From: Spirosoma luteum DSM 19990
Lineage (GTDB): Bacteria > Bacteroidota > Bacteroidia > Cytophagales > Spirosomataceae
Reading direction: 5' to 3'
NCBI RefSeq assembly: GCF_000374065.1
Contig: NZ_KB893245.1
Coordinates: 124,001-188,000, forward strand
Length of the DNA stretch: 64,000 nucleotides
This document shows positions 9,418 to 17,898 of this stretch, one piece after another. Position numbers and translations under genes: made by a program. Within the stretch, counting starts at the first letter, position 1, and the number at the start of each line of letters is the position of its first letter. The notes below the pieces were generated by a model that saw nothing but the letters and a program-made list of their open reading frames with translations, made no database searches and was not told the DNA's origin.

Positions 9418-9951
9418 ATGCGACTCTTACTACTATTTATGGGTTGCTGCCTGACATTGACTTGCCTGGCGCAGCAACCGCAACGGACATTACGTATTCA
9501 GCTTAGCTATGAGAACTCAGATCAACGGCTGGAGCAAGCTGTTGAAGCGATTGTGGCTACCAGCAGAATTGGTAAAGTTGCTAACGTTGAATACAGAGCG
9601 GGTCAGTCAGTAACTATGTTGCCAGGCTTTGACGCGCAGCATGGTAGTGTATTTCTGGCGCAGGTAAAAGAGGTTCAGATAAACGGGGAGCCTTCTTTAC
9701 AACTGGCTGCTTTTCCTAATCCATTCGAACAATCAACGACCATCAAATACTATCTACCCGCGGATGGGAAAGTAAATTTATGGGTTACCGATGCGCAGGG
9801 TAAGGTGGTTGGGCAGTTGCTACGGGATGAAAATCAATCAGCAGGGCAGCACAATTTGGAGTGGAAGCCCACTTCTCTGTCTGATGGGGTATATATCCCT
9901 ATTCTTGAAGTTAATCAGCAACGGGCTGTTAGTCGAATTGTGAAGAAGTAA
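9418..9951 (+). CDS. Small secreted protein with type IX secretion sorting domain
   Basis: The 177-residue product has a signal peptide (MRLLLLFMGCCLTLTCLA, cleavage before QQP). It carries a central YRAGQSVTMLPGFDAQHGSVF motif common in Bacteroidota surface proteins. Residues ~100-177 match the type A T9SS C-terminal sorting domain: FPNPFEQSTTIKYYLP, then a VTDAQGKVV strand, LSDGVYI and the closing basic SRIVKK. Such proteins cross the outer membrane by the gliding-linked type IX system. It starts one base after the stop of the fibre gene, so the pair probably forms one transcript that ends at the hairpin at 9977. The N-terminal part has no recognised function. Confidence 0.8.
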   Translation: MRLLLLFMGCCLTLTCLAQQPQRTLRIQLSYENSDQRLEQAVEAIVATSRIGKVANVEYRAGQSVTMLPGFDAQHGSVFLAQVKEVQINGEPSLQLAAFPNPFEQSTTIKYYLPADGKVNLWVTDAQGKVVGQLLRDENQSAGQHNLEWKPTSLSDGVYIPILEVNQQRAVSRIVKK

Positions 9952-9976
9952 TAAAGTACCTTTAACGAATATAATG

Positions 9977-10007
9977 AAAAAGACCCGGTCTGTAAACGGG
10001 TCTTTTT
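9977..10007 (+). terminator. Intrinsic terminator after fibre/T9SS gene pair
   Basis: A perfect 11-bp stem AAAAAGACCCG / CGGGTCTTTTT with a 9-base loop is followed by more T residues. It lies 25 bases after the stop of the gene at 9418, in the expected orientation. Confidence 0.9.
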
Positions 10008-10132
10008 TTCGTTATTGCGGGTTGTTTCACTATGTGTTGTCTGGAAAGTAAGGACATTTGCCGTAAAATTGGCGGTCGGCATCATTATTGTTACCGTGCT
10101 TATTCACGTTATACCCGACAGTCAATGCGTAC

Positions 10133-11665
10133 TTGCTCAAAGTCAGGTCTTTTCATCGTATTGTTTTTTTTGTCATTATCTCTCCCAGTCTACTGGCTCA
10201 GCCAATCCGTAAGCCGGGCCAATATTTTGTCGAAGCAGGCAGCAATCTATCCACTTCCACTGAAACACCATTCTGGCTACGGGCCAACCAGTATGGAATT
10301 GTGCCGAATCGCTCCCCTACATCAACCCTGCGCCTGGGCCTATATAGCAACTACGACACCAATAGGCATAGTACCGGACACTGGCGGGACGCGAAGTTTG
10401 ATTTTGGTTACGGATTAACCGTTGTTACCAACACAACACAAAGCCTTTTGCCGTATGAAAAAAGTGTGTTGTTGCCAGAAGCTTACGTAAAAGTGCGTCG
10501 GGGAATCTTTGAAGCGTACATTGGGCGTCGACGCGAGCTGTTTGGACTGGCTGACTCTACTTTGTCAACAGGTTCATATGCCTGGTCAGGGAATGCGATG
10601 CCGATTCCCAAAATACAAATATCCATTCCGGATTTCACGCCTATTGGTTTCACAAAAGGGTGGGTAGCCGTTCAGGGTACATTTGCCCATGGCTACCTGG
10701 ACGCGAATGGCTATATAAAAAATACCATGCTTCATCAAAAATCGCTTTACCTGCGATTGGGAAGACAACGTGATGTGGTTCGTTTATATGGCGGGTTAAA
10801 TCACCAGGCTGTTTGGGGAGGGCAAGCGGCTGATCCGACGGGTATTCCAGGGACAATACCCGTTGGTGGTAAACTACCTAATGGCCTGGTAAACTATTTT
10901 TATGTATTGACTACGCTCAACTATGGTCGGACTGATACGCAACAGTACTCATTTTTTGACTTGACTAATCGGGTTGGGAATCACCTGGGGTCCATTGATA
11001 TGGCCGTAGAAGTTGATTTAGTACGGCATGTGCTATACCTGTATAGACAAAACCTTTATGAGGACGGGTCGCTGTTTTATCTACTTAATATTGCTGATGG
11101 ATTAAACGGAGTGCGACTGCGACGAAATAACCCGAAGGCAATTGTACGTGATATTTTGTTTGAGTTTTTCAATACGACCAGCCAGGGGGGAAACGTATTT
11201 ATATTCGATGATCCCAATCTTCGGGGTAAAGACGATTATTTTAATCATCAGCAGTATCGTGATGGCTGGGCTTATCGAAAACATACCATCGGAACGCCAT
11301 TTATTGCTCCTGCTTTCGGACCTCAGGACGAATATCCGTACGGTACCTTTACGGCAAATAACCGGGTATATGTATTCCATGCCGGACTGGCAGGGAGTTT
11401 GCCCATACGGTGGCGTACCTTGTCTGGCCCGGTGAGTTATCAAACGAAACTTTCGTTCAGCCGCAATATGGGTACGTATGATAATCCCTATCAATCTACT
11501 CGAAATCAGTTTTCAGCTTATGTGAATTTAGTTGCTCCCTTGTCCATTCTGGGGGGGCTGCAATTCACGGCAAGCATTGCTGCAGATGCTGGTACGCTCT
11601 ATCGAAATAGCGTCGGTACGTTTATCAGCGTAAAGAAAACATGGCATTCGGGCGCAGCTAATTAG
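10133..11665 (+). CDS. Wzi-family outer-membrane capsule/exopolysaccharide protein
   Basis: The mature region from GQYFVEAGSNLSTSTETPF onward matches the Wzi (Cap_assemb_Wzi) family, an outer-membrane beta-barrel that holds capsular polysaccharide at the cell surface. Diagnostic blocks shared with the paralogue at 13266 include TPFWLRANQYGI, the GRRRELFGLADSTLSTGSY region, KIQISIPDFT, VRLYGGLNHQ, NRVGNHLGSID and DGSLFY. The start is uncertain: this frame has no ATG upstream of the mature part. TTG at 10133 gives a usable signal peptide (HRIVFFVIISPSLLAQ), and TTG at 10088 is an alternative. An ATG at 10125 in another frame also encodes a signal-like peptide, which raises the possibility of a frameshift. 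The glycosyltransferase gene follows 183 bp later. Confidence 0.8.
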   Translation: MLKVRSFHRIVFFVIISPSLLAQPIRKPGQYFVEAGSNLSTSTETPFWLRANQYGIVPNRSPTSTLRLGLYSNYDTNRHSTGHWRDAKFDFGYGLTVVTNTTQSLLPYEKSVLLPEAYVKVRRGIFEAYIGRRRELFGLADSTLSTGSYAWSGNAMPIPKIQISIPDFTPIGFTKGWVAVQGTFAHGYLDANGYIKNTMLHQKSLYLRLGRQRDVVRLYGGLNHQAVWGGQAADPTGIPGTIPVGGKLPNGLVNYFYVLTTLNYGRTDTQQYSFFDLTNRVGNHLGSIDMAVEVDLVRHVLYLYRQNLYEDGSLFYLLNIADGLNGVRLRRNNPKAIVRDILFEFFNTTSQGGNVFIFDDPNLRGKDDYFNHQQYRDGWAYRKHTIGTPFIAPAFGPQDEYPYGTFTANNRVYVFHAGLAGSLPIRWRTLSGPVSYQTKLSFSRNMGTYDNPYQSTRNQFSAYVNLVAPLSILGGLQFTASIAADAGTLYRNSVGTFISVKKTWHSGAAN

Positions 11666-11848
11666 TTTAGTGAAATAATATCCTGATATATTGTATTTTT
11701 TTAAGAACGCATTTGTGTTTAATTTGCGCCCCGGTTCTATGAGCCGTTAGATAATATTCATGTGAAACCGTAAAATTTAACCATTAATTTAGCAAATATA
11801 GCTTGGTAGGCTTCTTGCCGAATTCTTGTTGAGAAAAAGTTGAGAGGT

Positions 11849-13228
11849 ATGAGGCATCGTTATTCTATACTGTTCTTTCCGCTCCACGTAATCATTGATT
11901 TCCTGAGCCTTAATGCATCATTTGTTGGTGCTTACTGGCTCAAGTTTCAGGCACTGGAACCCGTTTCTGAAGCTCCTTACGCTACGCTTTGGTGGCTTTT
12001 CAATATAATATGGTTAGTTGAGATATTAATTTTAAAGCCTTATATCTATCCCCGTCAGCTATTCAAATCAGGGCACTTAATTAAGCAGTTGTTTCTTCTA
12101 GTATTTATCCATATTGCTATTATCGCAGTATATTGGGTCATTATTCAGGGGTATTATTATTCGAGAGAGCATCTCTTTATTACGTATGCTCTGTTTCTTT
12201 CAGTTGGTATCATTTTTCGAATTGGGGGGGTCGTTTTTCTCAAAGCCTATCGGGCCAGGGGATATAATAACCGGCGCTATATTATAGTTGGCTACGGTAA
12301 GCTAGCCAATACCATTCGGGCCTTTTATGATGCCCACCCAGAAATGGGGTTTCACTTCTGTGGTTATTTTGATGAACCGACCACCGAGAATGCTGGCTTA
12401 CTTAAGGGAGGATATGAATCACTGTTAGAATACATCGGAAATAATCGGATCGATTGCGTTTATTGTTGTATGCCCTATATGGACAATCAACGGTTGAAGT
12501 ATGCCGTCGATAACGCCGAGGTGGCTGATTATCAGGTAAAGATTTTGGTCGATTTCAGAGGTTTCCTGGCACGGGGTACATCCGTAGAATACCACGATTT
12601 CCTGCCCGTATTGAATTTGTCATCGCAAATGTTGGCTGATTTACAGGTCGACGTTCTCAAGCGGTCTTTTGATATTTTGTTTTCGGTGGCAGCCCTTGGC
12701 TTAGGAATGCCCTTATTTGTCATTATAGCCATATTGACAAAGGCTACCTCTGCTGGACCAATTTTCTATGCCCAGGAGCGTATCGGACGAGAAGGAAAAC
12801 CGTTTAAGATATACAAATTTCGGAGTATGTACGTGGATTCTGAAAAATCAGGACCCGTCTTATCCGGTGGATTGCTCGACAGTCGTATTACCCCCTGGGG
12901 ACGCTTTATGCGTCAAACCCGGCTGGATGAAATTCCGCAATTTTATAATGTACTTATCGGGGACATGTCGGTAGTTGGCCCCAGACCGGAGCGACAGCAT
13001 TTTATTGATCAGATTGTGGAGATTGCACCCGAGTATCGTTCTCTATTGAAAGTGAAGCCGGGCATTACTTCCATTGGCCAAATTAAGTACGGTTACGCAG
13101 CCAGTATTGAAGAGATGGTACAACGACTACGCTATGACCTGCTTTATCCTAAACGCCGGTCCTTTTTATTTGATATGTGGATCATCGCCCAAACGCTGAG
13201 GGTAATGGCCCAGGGGCGTGGTAAATAA
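11849..13228 (+). CDS. Polyprenyl glycosylphosphotransferase (initiating sugar transferase, WcaJ-like)
   Basis: The 459-residue inner-membrane protein has four to five N-terminal membrane segments (to about residue 135), a Rossmann-like nucleotide-binding middle (RYIIVGYGKLA near 143-153) and a fifth hydrophobic segment near 277-296. Residues ~271-459 form the bacterial sugar transferase domain, with KRSFDILFS, the RIGREGKPFKIYKFRSM block (311-327), RQTRLDEIPQFYNVLIGDMS and VVGPRPER. This family transfers a hexose-1-phosphate from a UDP-sugar to undecaprenyl phosphate, the first step of exopolysaccharide repeat-unit synthesis. The ATG at 11849 was preferred over the TTG at 11840. The gene lies between two Wzi-family genes, linking sugar-chain initiation with outer-membrane attachment. 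The other glycosyltransferases, flippase and polymerase are not in this window. Confidence 0.9.
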   Translation: MRHRYSILFFPLHVIIDFLSLNASFVGAYWLKFQALEPVSEAPYATLWWLFNIIWLVEILILKPYIYPRQLFKSGHLIKQLFLLVFIHIAIIAVYWVIIQGYYYSREHLFITYALFLSVGIIFRIGGVVFLKAYRARGYNNRRYIIVGYGKLANTIRAFYDAHPEMGFHFCGYFDEPTTENAGLLKGGYESLLEYIGNNRIDCVYCCMPYMDNQRLKYAVDNAEVADYQVKILVDFRGFLARGTSVEYHDFLPVLNLSSQMLADLQVDVLKRSFDILFSVAALGLGMPLFVIIAILTKATSAGPIFYAQERIGREGKPFKIYKFRSMYVDSEKSGPVLSGGLLDSRITPWGRFMRQTRLDEIPQFYNVLIGDMSVVGPRPERQHFIDQIVEIAPEYRSLLKVKPGITSIGQIKYGYAASIEEMVQRLRYDLLYPKRRSFLFDMWIIAQTLRVMAQGRGK

Positions 13229-13265
13229 TTGCTGCTGCCGCCCATTCGTCTAACTAGCTTACTAT

Positions 13266-14786
13266 ATGAAGTTTTTTTTCGCATGGGTTTGCTATAGCGT
13301 ACTTGCTTTTCTCTTTTGCATATCTGCTAATGCCCAGCGTATAAATCAGTACAGTGTAGAAACCGGTACTTTATTTTCCTCAAGCCAGACACCTTTCTGG
13401 CTACGGGCCAATCAGTACGGGATTATTCCACTGAAGAATCCGGCTCTGCGATTAAATGCAAAAGTATATTCCGATTATAAAGTAGCGGATAGTATCGGCC
13501 ATAAAGCTATCGTTGACTGGGGTTATGGTCTGAATGTTGTCACGAATATAGGGGCAACAAATCAGGTTGTTATCCCAGAAATGTATGTAAAAGGGCGTTT
13601 AGGTGCCTTTGAAATCTACGCTGGTCGTAGAAGAGAGCTCATTGGCCTTGTCGATACGCTGCTCACAAGCGGCTCTTATATTTGGTCTGGCAATTCGCTG
13701 CCATTTCCTAAAATTCAAGTTTCCTTACCTGCTTTCACGTCCGTACCTTTCACAAGCGGCATTGTATCCATTATGGGTACTTTCTCGCACGGCTGGTTTG
13801 AAAATGCTAATCGGTTGGTGAAAGGCTCCTACTTACATCAATCCTCTTTTTATGGCAGATTGGGTAAACCATCATGGCGCGTGAAGCTCTATGGAGGGGC
13901 CAATCACCAGGTTATGTGGGCTGGCCATTCCGACTACCTGGATCCCACAGTAGCTGCCAATGGTCAGCTACCATCCGGCATTAAGTATTTTCCGGCCGTT
14001 GTGCTGGGGACTCAGAATCCATTCCCTGGCGACCAGACTATTCAGACAATCAGCCGCTTCGAAGAAAATCGTATTGGTAACCATCTTGGGTCGATTGATT
14101 TAGCGGTTGAGGTCAATTCAACCCATTGGAATTTATTCGCTTATCGGCAATTTGTTTATGATGACGGCTCGCTGTTTTATGGTACGAACCTGGATGATGG
14201 ATTGAATGGCCTACGTATAAGAAACAACCATCAGCCCGGCAGGCCAGCATTTTTTCTACGCCAGATTACCGTAGAATATCTATTCACCGGTAGCCAGGGA
14301 GGTGATGTATTTATTCTTGAAGATCCCCAACGGCGAGGCCGGGATGATTATTTTAACAATGCTCAATACCTCGATGGGTGGACTTATTTTGGACGAACTG
14401 TTGGTACACCGTTCCTGACCCCACAACAAGAGGTAAATCCATCTTTACCACCTCATTATGGAATTGCAAATAACCGTGTCAGTGCATTCCACGTTGGTTT
14501 AAGTGCATTAGTATGCAATAAAGTGGATATCATGTCCCGACTATCACTTAGTCGCAATGCGGGGACATACGCGGTCCCTTATCTTCGTGTTCCTAGCCAA
14601 TTTTCGGGCCTGATAACGGCATCACTACCCATAAGTTTATTAGGTGGAACAGTATTAACTGGTTCTCTTGCTGTAGACTCTGGTGGATTATTACCCAATA
14701 GCGTCGGTGGATATATCAGTCTGCGTAAAACGGGTGTACTTAACAGGAAGCGCCCAACTGTAAATTCAACCGACAAATATTTTTGA
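13266..14786 (+). CDS. Wzi-family outer-membrane capsule/exopolysaccharide protein (second copy)
   Basis: The 506-residue product has a clear signal peptide (FCISANA, cleavage before QRINQ) and aligns throughout with the Wzi-like gene at 10133. Shared blocks are TPFWLRANQYGIIP, the GRRRELIGLVDTLLTSGSY region, KIQVSLPAFT, NRIGNHLGSIDLAVEV, DGSLFY and DGLNGLR. The family forms an outer-membrane barrel that binds capsule or exopolysaccharide. It starts 37 bp after the glycosylphosphotransferase stop and is probably in the same operon. Two divergent copies could anchor two polymers or form a hetero-assembly, but nothing in the sequence decides this. Confidence 0.87.
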   Translation: MKFFFAWVCYSVLAFLFCISANAQRINQYSVETGTLFSSSQTPFWLRANQYGIIPLKNPALRLNAKVYSDYKVADSIGHKAIVDWGYGLNVVTNIGATNQVVIPEMYVKGRLGAFEIYAGRRRELIGLVDTLLTSGSYIWSGNSLPFPKIQVSLPAFTSVPFTSGIVSIMGTFSHGWFENANRLVKGSYLHQSSFYGRLGKPSWRVKLYGGANHQVMWAGHSDYLDPTVAANGQLPSGIKYFPAVVLGTQNPFPGDQTIQTISRFEENRIGNHLGSIDLAVEVNSTHWNLFAYRQFVYDDGSLFYGTNLDDGLNGLRIRNNHQPGRPAFFLRQITVEYLFTGSQGGDVFILEDPQRRGRDDYFNNAQYLDGWTYFGRTVGTPFLTPQQEVNPSLPPHYGIANNRVSAFHVGLSALVCNKVDIMSRLSLSRNAGTYAVPYLRVPSQFSGLITASLPISLLGGTVLTGSLAVDSGGLLPNSVGGYISLRKTGVLNRKRPTVNSTDKYF

Positions 14787-14849
14787 TTAACGCCACATCC
14801 CTGTTTTCTTTGTAGCCACTAAAGAACTTCAACGCAGTTTTACAGGAAA

Positions 14850-14881
14850 TTGAACGGTATCTTTTGTATATACTATTTTTG
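14850..14881 (+). promoter_or_regulatory. Putative Bacteroidota-type promoter for serine hydrolase gene
   Basis: A TTG at 14850 and TATTTTTG at 14874-14881 (matching TAnnTTTG) are separated by 21 bases, the layout known for the major sigma factor in this phylum. The hydrolase ATG lies 46 bases downstream. The match is by eye only. Confidence 0.45.
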
Positions 14882-14927
14882 CCGTAATCAGGTTGATATA
14901 ATAATCGTATAGTAAAAAGGTGTGAGA

Positions 14928-16178
14928 ATGGTGCGGAAAGGGAGAATATGGAATTGGTTTATACTGGTAGTTTTAGTGGGAGCGGGGATTTCCTGCGGCC
15001 AGGACGCTCAGAAGAAATTAAATCAGTCGACTCAGAACATGCGAACGTGCGCCGACGAACAGACGCTTACTCGCATTGAGCAGGAGAAAGTCCGGCAACA
15101 GATACGTGCGGATGATAAAGCCCGGCAGATTGAAGAAATATTTCGGCAAAAAGTAAGAAGTGGGCTCAACGGAAATGTGCTGGTTGCTCAAAAAGGAATA
15201 GTGCTGTACAAAAATTGTTTTGGATTGGGCCATTTCGAAAGAAGCCAGCGCGATACCTTGGTTGACGATTCAAAATTTCAATTAGCCTCACTATCCAAAA
15301 CGTTTACAGCCGTTGGTACCCTGAAACTTATTCAGGCCGGAAAATTAAGTTTTGAGGATACCATTCAAAAATTCTATCCAGATTTTCCCTATCACCGCAT
15401 AACCATTCGTGAACTGCTGAGCCATCGTAGCGGCTTGCCAAATTATCAGTACGCGTTTGATGACAGCATGAAGGTTAATTTTTACAAGAGAGAAAAACCT
15501 TACCCATCCAATGCAACGATTATGCATTGGTTTGCAATGGTAAAGCCAACCCCCAAAGCCTACAATATTCCTGGTCGTGGCTTCAGCTATAGTAATACCA
15601 ACTATATGGTTTTGGCTTCTATCATTGAGAAGGTGAGCGGTCAAAGCTACGAAGCTTTCATTCATAGGAATATTTTTGAGCCGTTAGGAATGCACCAGAC
15701 ATTTGTGGCTACTACCAAAAATGATTCGATTAATCATCACCGAACCGCTGGTTATCAATGGAATCGGCGGATTCCTAAAGATTATTACGATGATGTAGTT
15801 GGGGATAAGGGAATCTATTCTACCACCGGTGATTTATTTAGGTGGTACCGTGCCCTGAATGGAGATTGTCTGTTACCGAGAAAGATGCTTGCCGAAGCTT
15901 TTATTCCCCGCAGTTTCGAGCGAAAAAGTACCAAAAACTACGGGTATGGGTTTCGGATGATGCTGAACGAGACAAATCAACCCGAATATATTTATCATTC
16001 TGGTTGGTGGAAAGGATACAATACCATGTTCTGGTTTAGCCCCAAAGATGAGTATGTAATCATTATTCTCGGAAATCGCTATAACACAACGGTGTACCGA
16101 GTTAAGGAATTGATTGATATATTGCACGGAAGCTCTAGTAATCAATCATCAGGGACGGATGCTGAAGTAGAAATATGA
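14928..16178 (+). CDS. Serine hydrolase lipoprotein, beta-lactamase class C fold
   Basis: The 416-residue product starts at the ATG preceded by an alternative GTG at 14922. It has a lipoprotein signal ending in the lipobox GISC (Cys23), so it should be anchored in the envelope. Catalytic motifs of the class C beta-lactamase/DD-peptidase family are visible: S121-L-S-K124 as SxxK, Y221-S-N223 as YxN, and HSGWWKGYN near residue 365 in the position of the third motif. HRSGLPNY and NIFEPLGM are also characteristic. Such enzymes act as penicillin-binding-protein-like peptidases, esterases or D-amino-acid hydrolases, and resistance should not be assumed. The gene has its own putative promoter and a terminator. 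Confidence 0.87.
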   Translation: MVRKGRIWNWFILVVLVGAGISCGQDAQKKLNQSTQNMRTCADEQTLTRIEQEKVRQQIRADDKARQIEEIFRQKVRSGLNGNVLVAQKGIVLYKNCFGLGHFERSQRDTLVDDSKFQLASLSKTFTAVGTLKLIQAGKLSFEDTIQKFYPDFPYHRITIRELLSHRSGLPNYQYAFDDSMKVNFYKREKPYPSNATIMHWFAMVKPTPKAYNIPGRGFSYSNTNYMVLASIIEKVSGQSYEAFIHRNIFEPLGMHQTFVATTKNDSINHHRTAGYQWNRRIPKDYYDDVVGDKGIYSTTGDLFRWYRALNGDCLLPRKMLAEAFIPRSFERKSTKNYGYGFRMMLNETNQPEYIYHSGWWKGYNTMFWFSPKDEYVIIILGNRYNTTVYRVKELIDILHGSSSNQSSGTDAEVEI

Positions 16179-16183
16179 GTAGG

Positions 16184-16206
16184 GCCGACTAACCAGTCGG
16201 CTTTTT
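16184..16206 (+). terminator. Intrinsic terminator after serine hydrolase gene
   Basis: A GCCGACT/AGTCGGC stem (16184-16190 and 16195-16201) with a 4-base loop is followed by TTTTT. It lies 5 bases after the stop codon. Confidence 0.85.
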
Positions 16207-16246
16207 CTGTTTTTACACTGTTTCTGGCCTTAATCGACCGTTTCTT

Positions 16247-17170
16247 ATGCGATTTTCTCTGTTGGCTATTCTTCTTATAACTACTTTGCCTGAAGTTACC
16301 TTTTCTCAGGAAGTGATTAATCTCTGGCCTGACAACGCTGTTCCAAACGCAATTTCCGGGGCCAGGATTCAGGAAAAGTCTGAAACAGACGCTAATGGCA
16401 TTCTGCGAATTAGTAACGTATCCGTGCCTACTATAACAGCATACCTCCCTACTAAGGCGAAGATGACCGGTGCGGCCGTCATGATTTGCCCCGGTGGGGG
16501 ATATGGCATTCTGGCGGCTAGTCATGAAGGCTCCGACATAGCCCAATGGTTCAATGAAATGGGTGTAGCCGCTTTCGTGTTGAAATATCGGCTTCCAAAT
16601 CCTGAGATTATGACCAGTCAGCAGGAGGTCCCCTTAATGGATGCTGTACAGGGGATGACACTCATCCGGCAAAATGCGGGTAAATACGGTATTGACCCCA
16701 CTAAAATTGGCGTAATGGGTTTTTCGGCGGGTGGGCATTTAGCAGCAACACTATCAACGCATTACCACCTCGATACCAAAACCAGCGAAACAGCAAAGCC
16801 CAATTTTGCTATCTTGCTTTACCCGGTCGTAACGTTTGGCGAGAAAGCGCATGTAGGCTCACGGAATAATTTGCTGGGTAAATTGAATGCTTCTCCGGAA
16901 ATGATTGCCTACTATTCCAATGAATTACAGGTAACGAATCAAACACCACCTACCTTTCTGGTACATGCCGAAAATGACAAAGCTGTTCCGGTGGAAAATA
17001 GCATCAGTTTTTATCTGGCCTGTCTAAAAAATTCGGTTCCGGCCGAAATGCACCTATATCCAGTCGGGGGGCATGGATTTGGGATGCGTACCGCAAAATT
17101 TGGTTCGCTTAGTACTTGGCCGGAAGCATGCAAAGCGTGGTTGACAGCTTTGACCAGTTCTAAACTGTAA
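16247..17170 (+). CDS. Secreted alpha/beta-hydrolase (esterase, acetyl-xylan-esterase-like)
   Basis: The 307-residue product has a signal peptide (MRFSLLAILLITTLPEVTFS, cleavage before QEV) and an alpha/beta-hydrolase fold. Visible elements are an oxyanion-hole motif CPGGGYG (81-87), the nucleophile elbow GFSAGG with Ser160, an acid Asp244 in HAENDKAVP, and the catalytic His276 in GGHGFG. This arrangement matches the BD-FAE/esterase families that remove acetyl or feruloyl groups from plant polysaccharides, often named xylanase or endo-1,4-beta-xylanase-like proteins in Bacteroidota. The substrate is not established. It sits 68 bp after the preceding hydrolase, which already has a terminator, and ends at a 24-bp perfect hairpin. 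Confidence 0.85.
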   Translation: MRFSLLAILLITTLPEVTFSQEVINLWPDNAVPNAISGARIQEKSETDANGILRISNVSVPTITAYLPTKAKMTGAAVMICPGGGYGILAASHEGSDIAQWFNEMGVAAFVLKYRLPNPEIMTSQQEVPLMDAVQGMTLIRQNAGKYGIDPTKIGVMGFSAGGHLAATLSTHYHLDTKTSETAKPNFAILLYPVVTFGEKAHVGSRNNLLGKLNASPEMIAYYSNELQVTNQTPPTFLVHAENDKAVPVENSISFYLACLKNSVPAEMHLYPVGGHGFGMRTAKFGSLSTWPEACKAWLTALTSSKL

Positions 17171-17207
17171 ATTTCCGACGGGGAAATTGTCAGTTGTCCG
17201 TTCATTA

Positions 17208-17264
17208 CGAAATGGCCTCCTGAATCATATAATCAGTTGATATATGATTCAGGAGGCCATTTCG
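17208..17264. terminator. Long perfect hairpin between convergent genes (24-bp stem)
   Basis: The arms 17208-17231 and 17241-17264 are perfectly complementary over 24 bases (CGAAATGGCCTCC... on the left) with a 9-base loop. It sits between the convergent esterase and small-protein genes, so it can fold in both transcripts and probably ends both. No long T-run follows, so RNA 3'-end protection is an alternative. Confidence 0.7.
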
Positions 17265-17311
17265 CATACCAAGTTACCATGTACTCAAAAGGCAAGCAGC
17301 ATTAAATGTGT

Positions 17312-17674
17312 TTAGCTGGCCAAAAAATCAACGGCTTGCTTAAGTGTGCGCTCGTTGTTTGTTTCAGGGTCAGTGTATGACCGCTCACCTACTTCTATAG
17401 TCAACTCTTTACCAACAAGCTGTTTGGTATCCAGTTCCTTATTTGCTTCGGCATGGATACCCACCCGCTCAAATAAGCTGATGATGGCTGGCATACCGGC
17501 AGGCGATTGGTAAAACCGGTGTGATACATAACCTTCGTCATTTTCAAACCGAACGGCAAAGAAAGGGATGCCTTTATACTCACTCGACCCCTCCTCAATA
17601 GCAGTTATCGATACCTGCTGCTGCCCGTTAGGTAGCAACGTTTTATCCTGTCCTTTTTCTACTGCAATTTTCAT
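17312..17674 (-). CDS. Conserved-looking 120-residue protein of unknown function
   Basis: The product starts MKIAVEKGQDKTLL and has no signal peptide or membrane segment, so it is cytoplasmic. Alternating hydrophobic stretches (VSITAIEEG, FFAVRFENDEG, ELTIEVGERSY) suggest a small beta-rich fold, and the last residues (LKQAVDFLAS) look helical. The layout of a ligand-type N-terminal barrel followed by a helix recalls small nucleic-acid-binding proteins of phage origin, but this is weak and no family is assigned. The gene is flanked by hairpins on both sides and stands alone. Confidence 0.6.
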   Translation of the reverse strand: MKIAVEKGQDKTLLPNGQQQVSITAIEEGSSEYKGIPFFAVRFENDEGYVSHRFYQSPAGMPAIISLFERVGIHAEANKELDTKQLVGKELTIEVGERSYTDPETNNERTLKQAVDFLAS

Positions 17675-17835
17675 AACGGAAATTTTATATTTTATTTATA
17701 TTATAAAAACTGAAACTATAGCTATTTGTTTCCGGAGAAAGTAACTTTTGGTAAAATATTCCTCGAAATATCTAGCTAGGAACAGAGTTGCCTTACCCTT
17801 ATAATTTACCTGTATTATAAGTTCTGAAAATAAAA

Positions 17836-17889
17836 CGACTAAAACCGTTTATCTGGGCCTGTAGGGACGCCGATAAACGGTTTTAGTCG
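17836..17889 (-). terminator. Hairpin downstream of prohibitin-like gene (18-bp stem)
   Basis: The arms CGACTAAAACCGTTTATC (17836-17853) and its exact complement (17872-17889) are separated by 18 bases. The element lies 10 bases beyond the stop codon of the minus-strand SPFH gene, where a terminator is expected. On that strand the downstream side is A/T-rich. Confidence 0.7.
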
Positions 17890-17898
17890 GGTGTAGAA

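Noticed and set aside
10032..10418. 128-codon frame overlapping the start of the first Wzi gene
   Set aside because: It shares no features with its neighbours and ends inside the Wzi region; it is kept only as evidence of start ambiguity.
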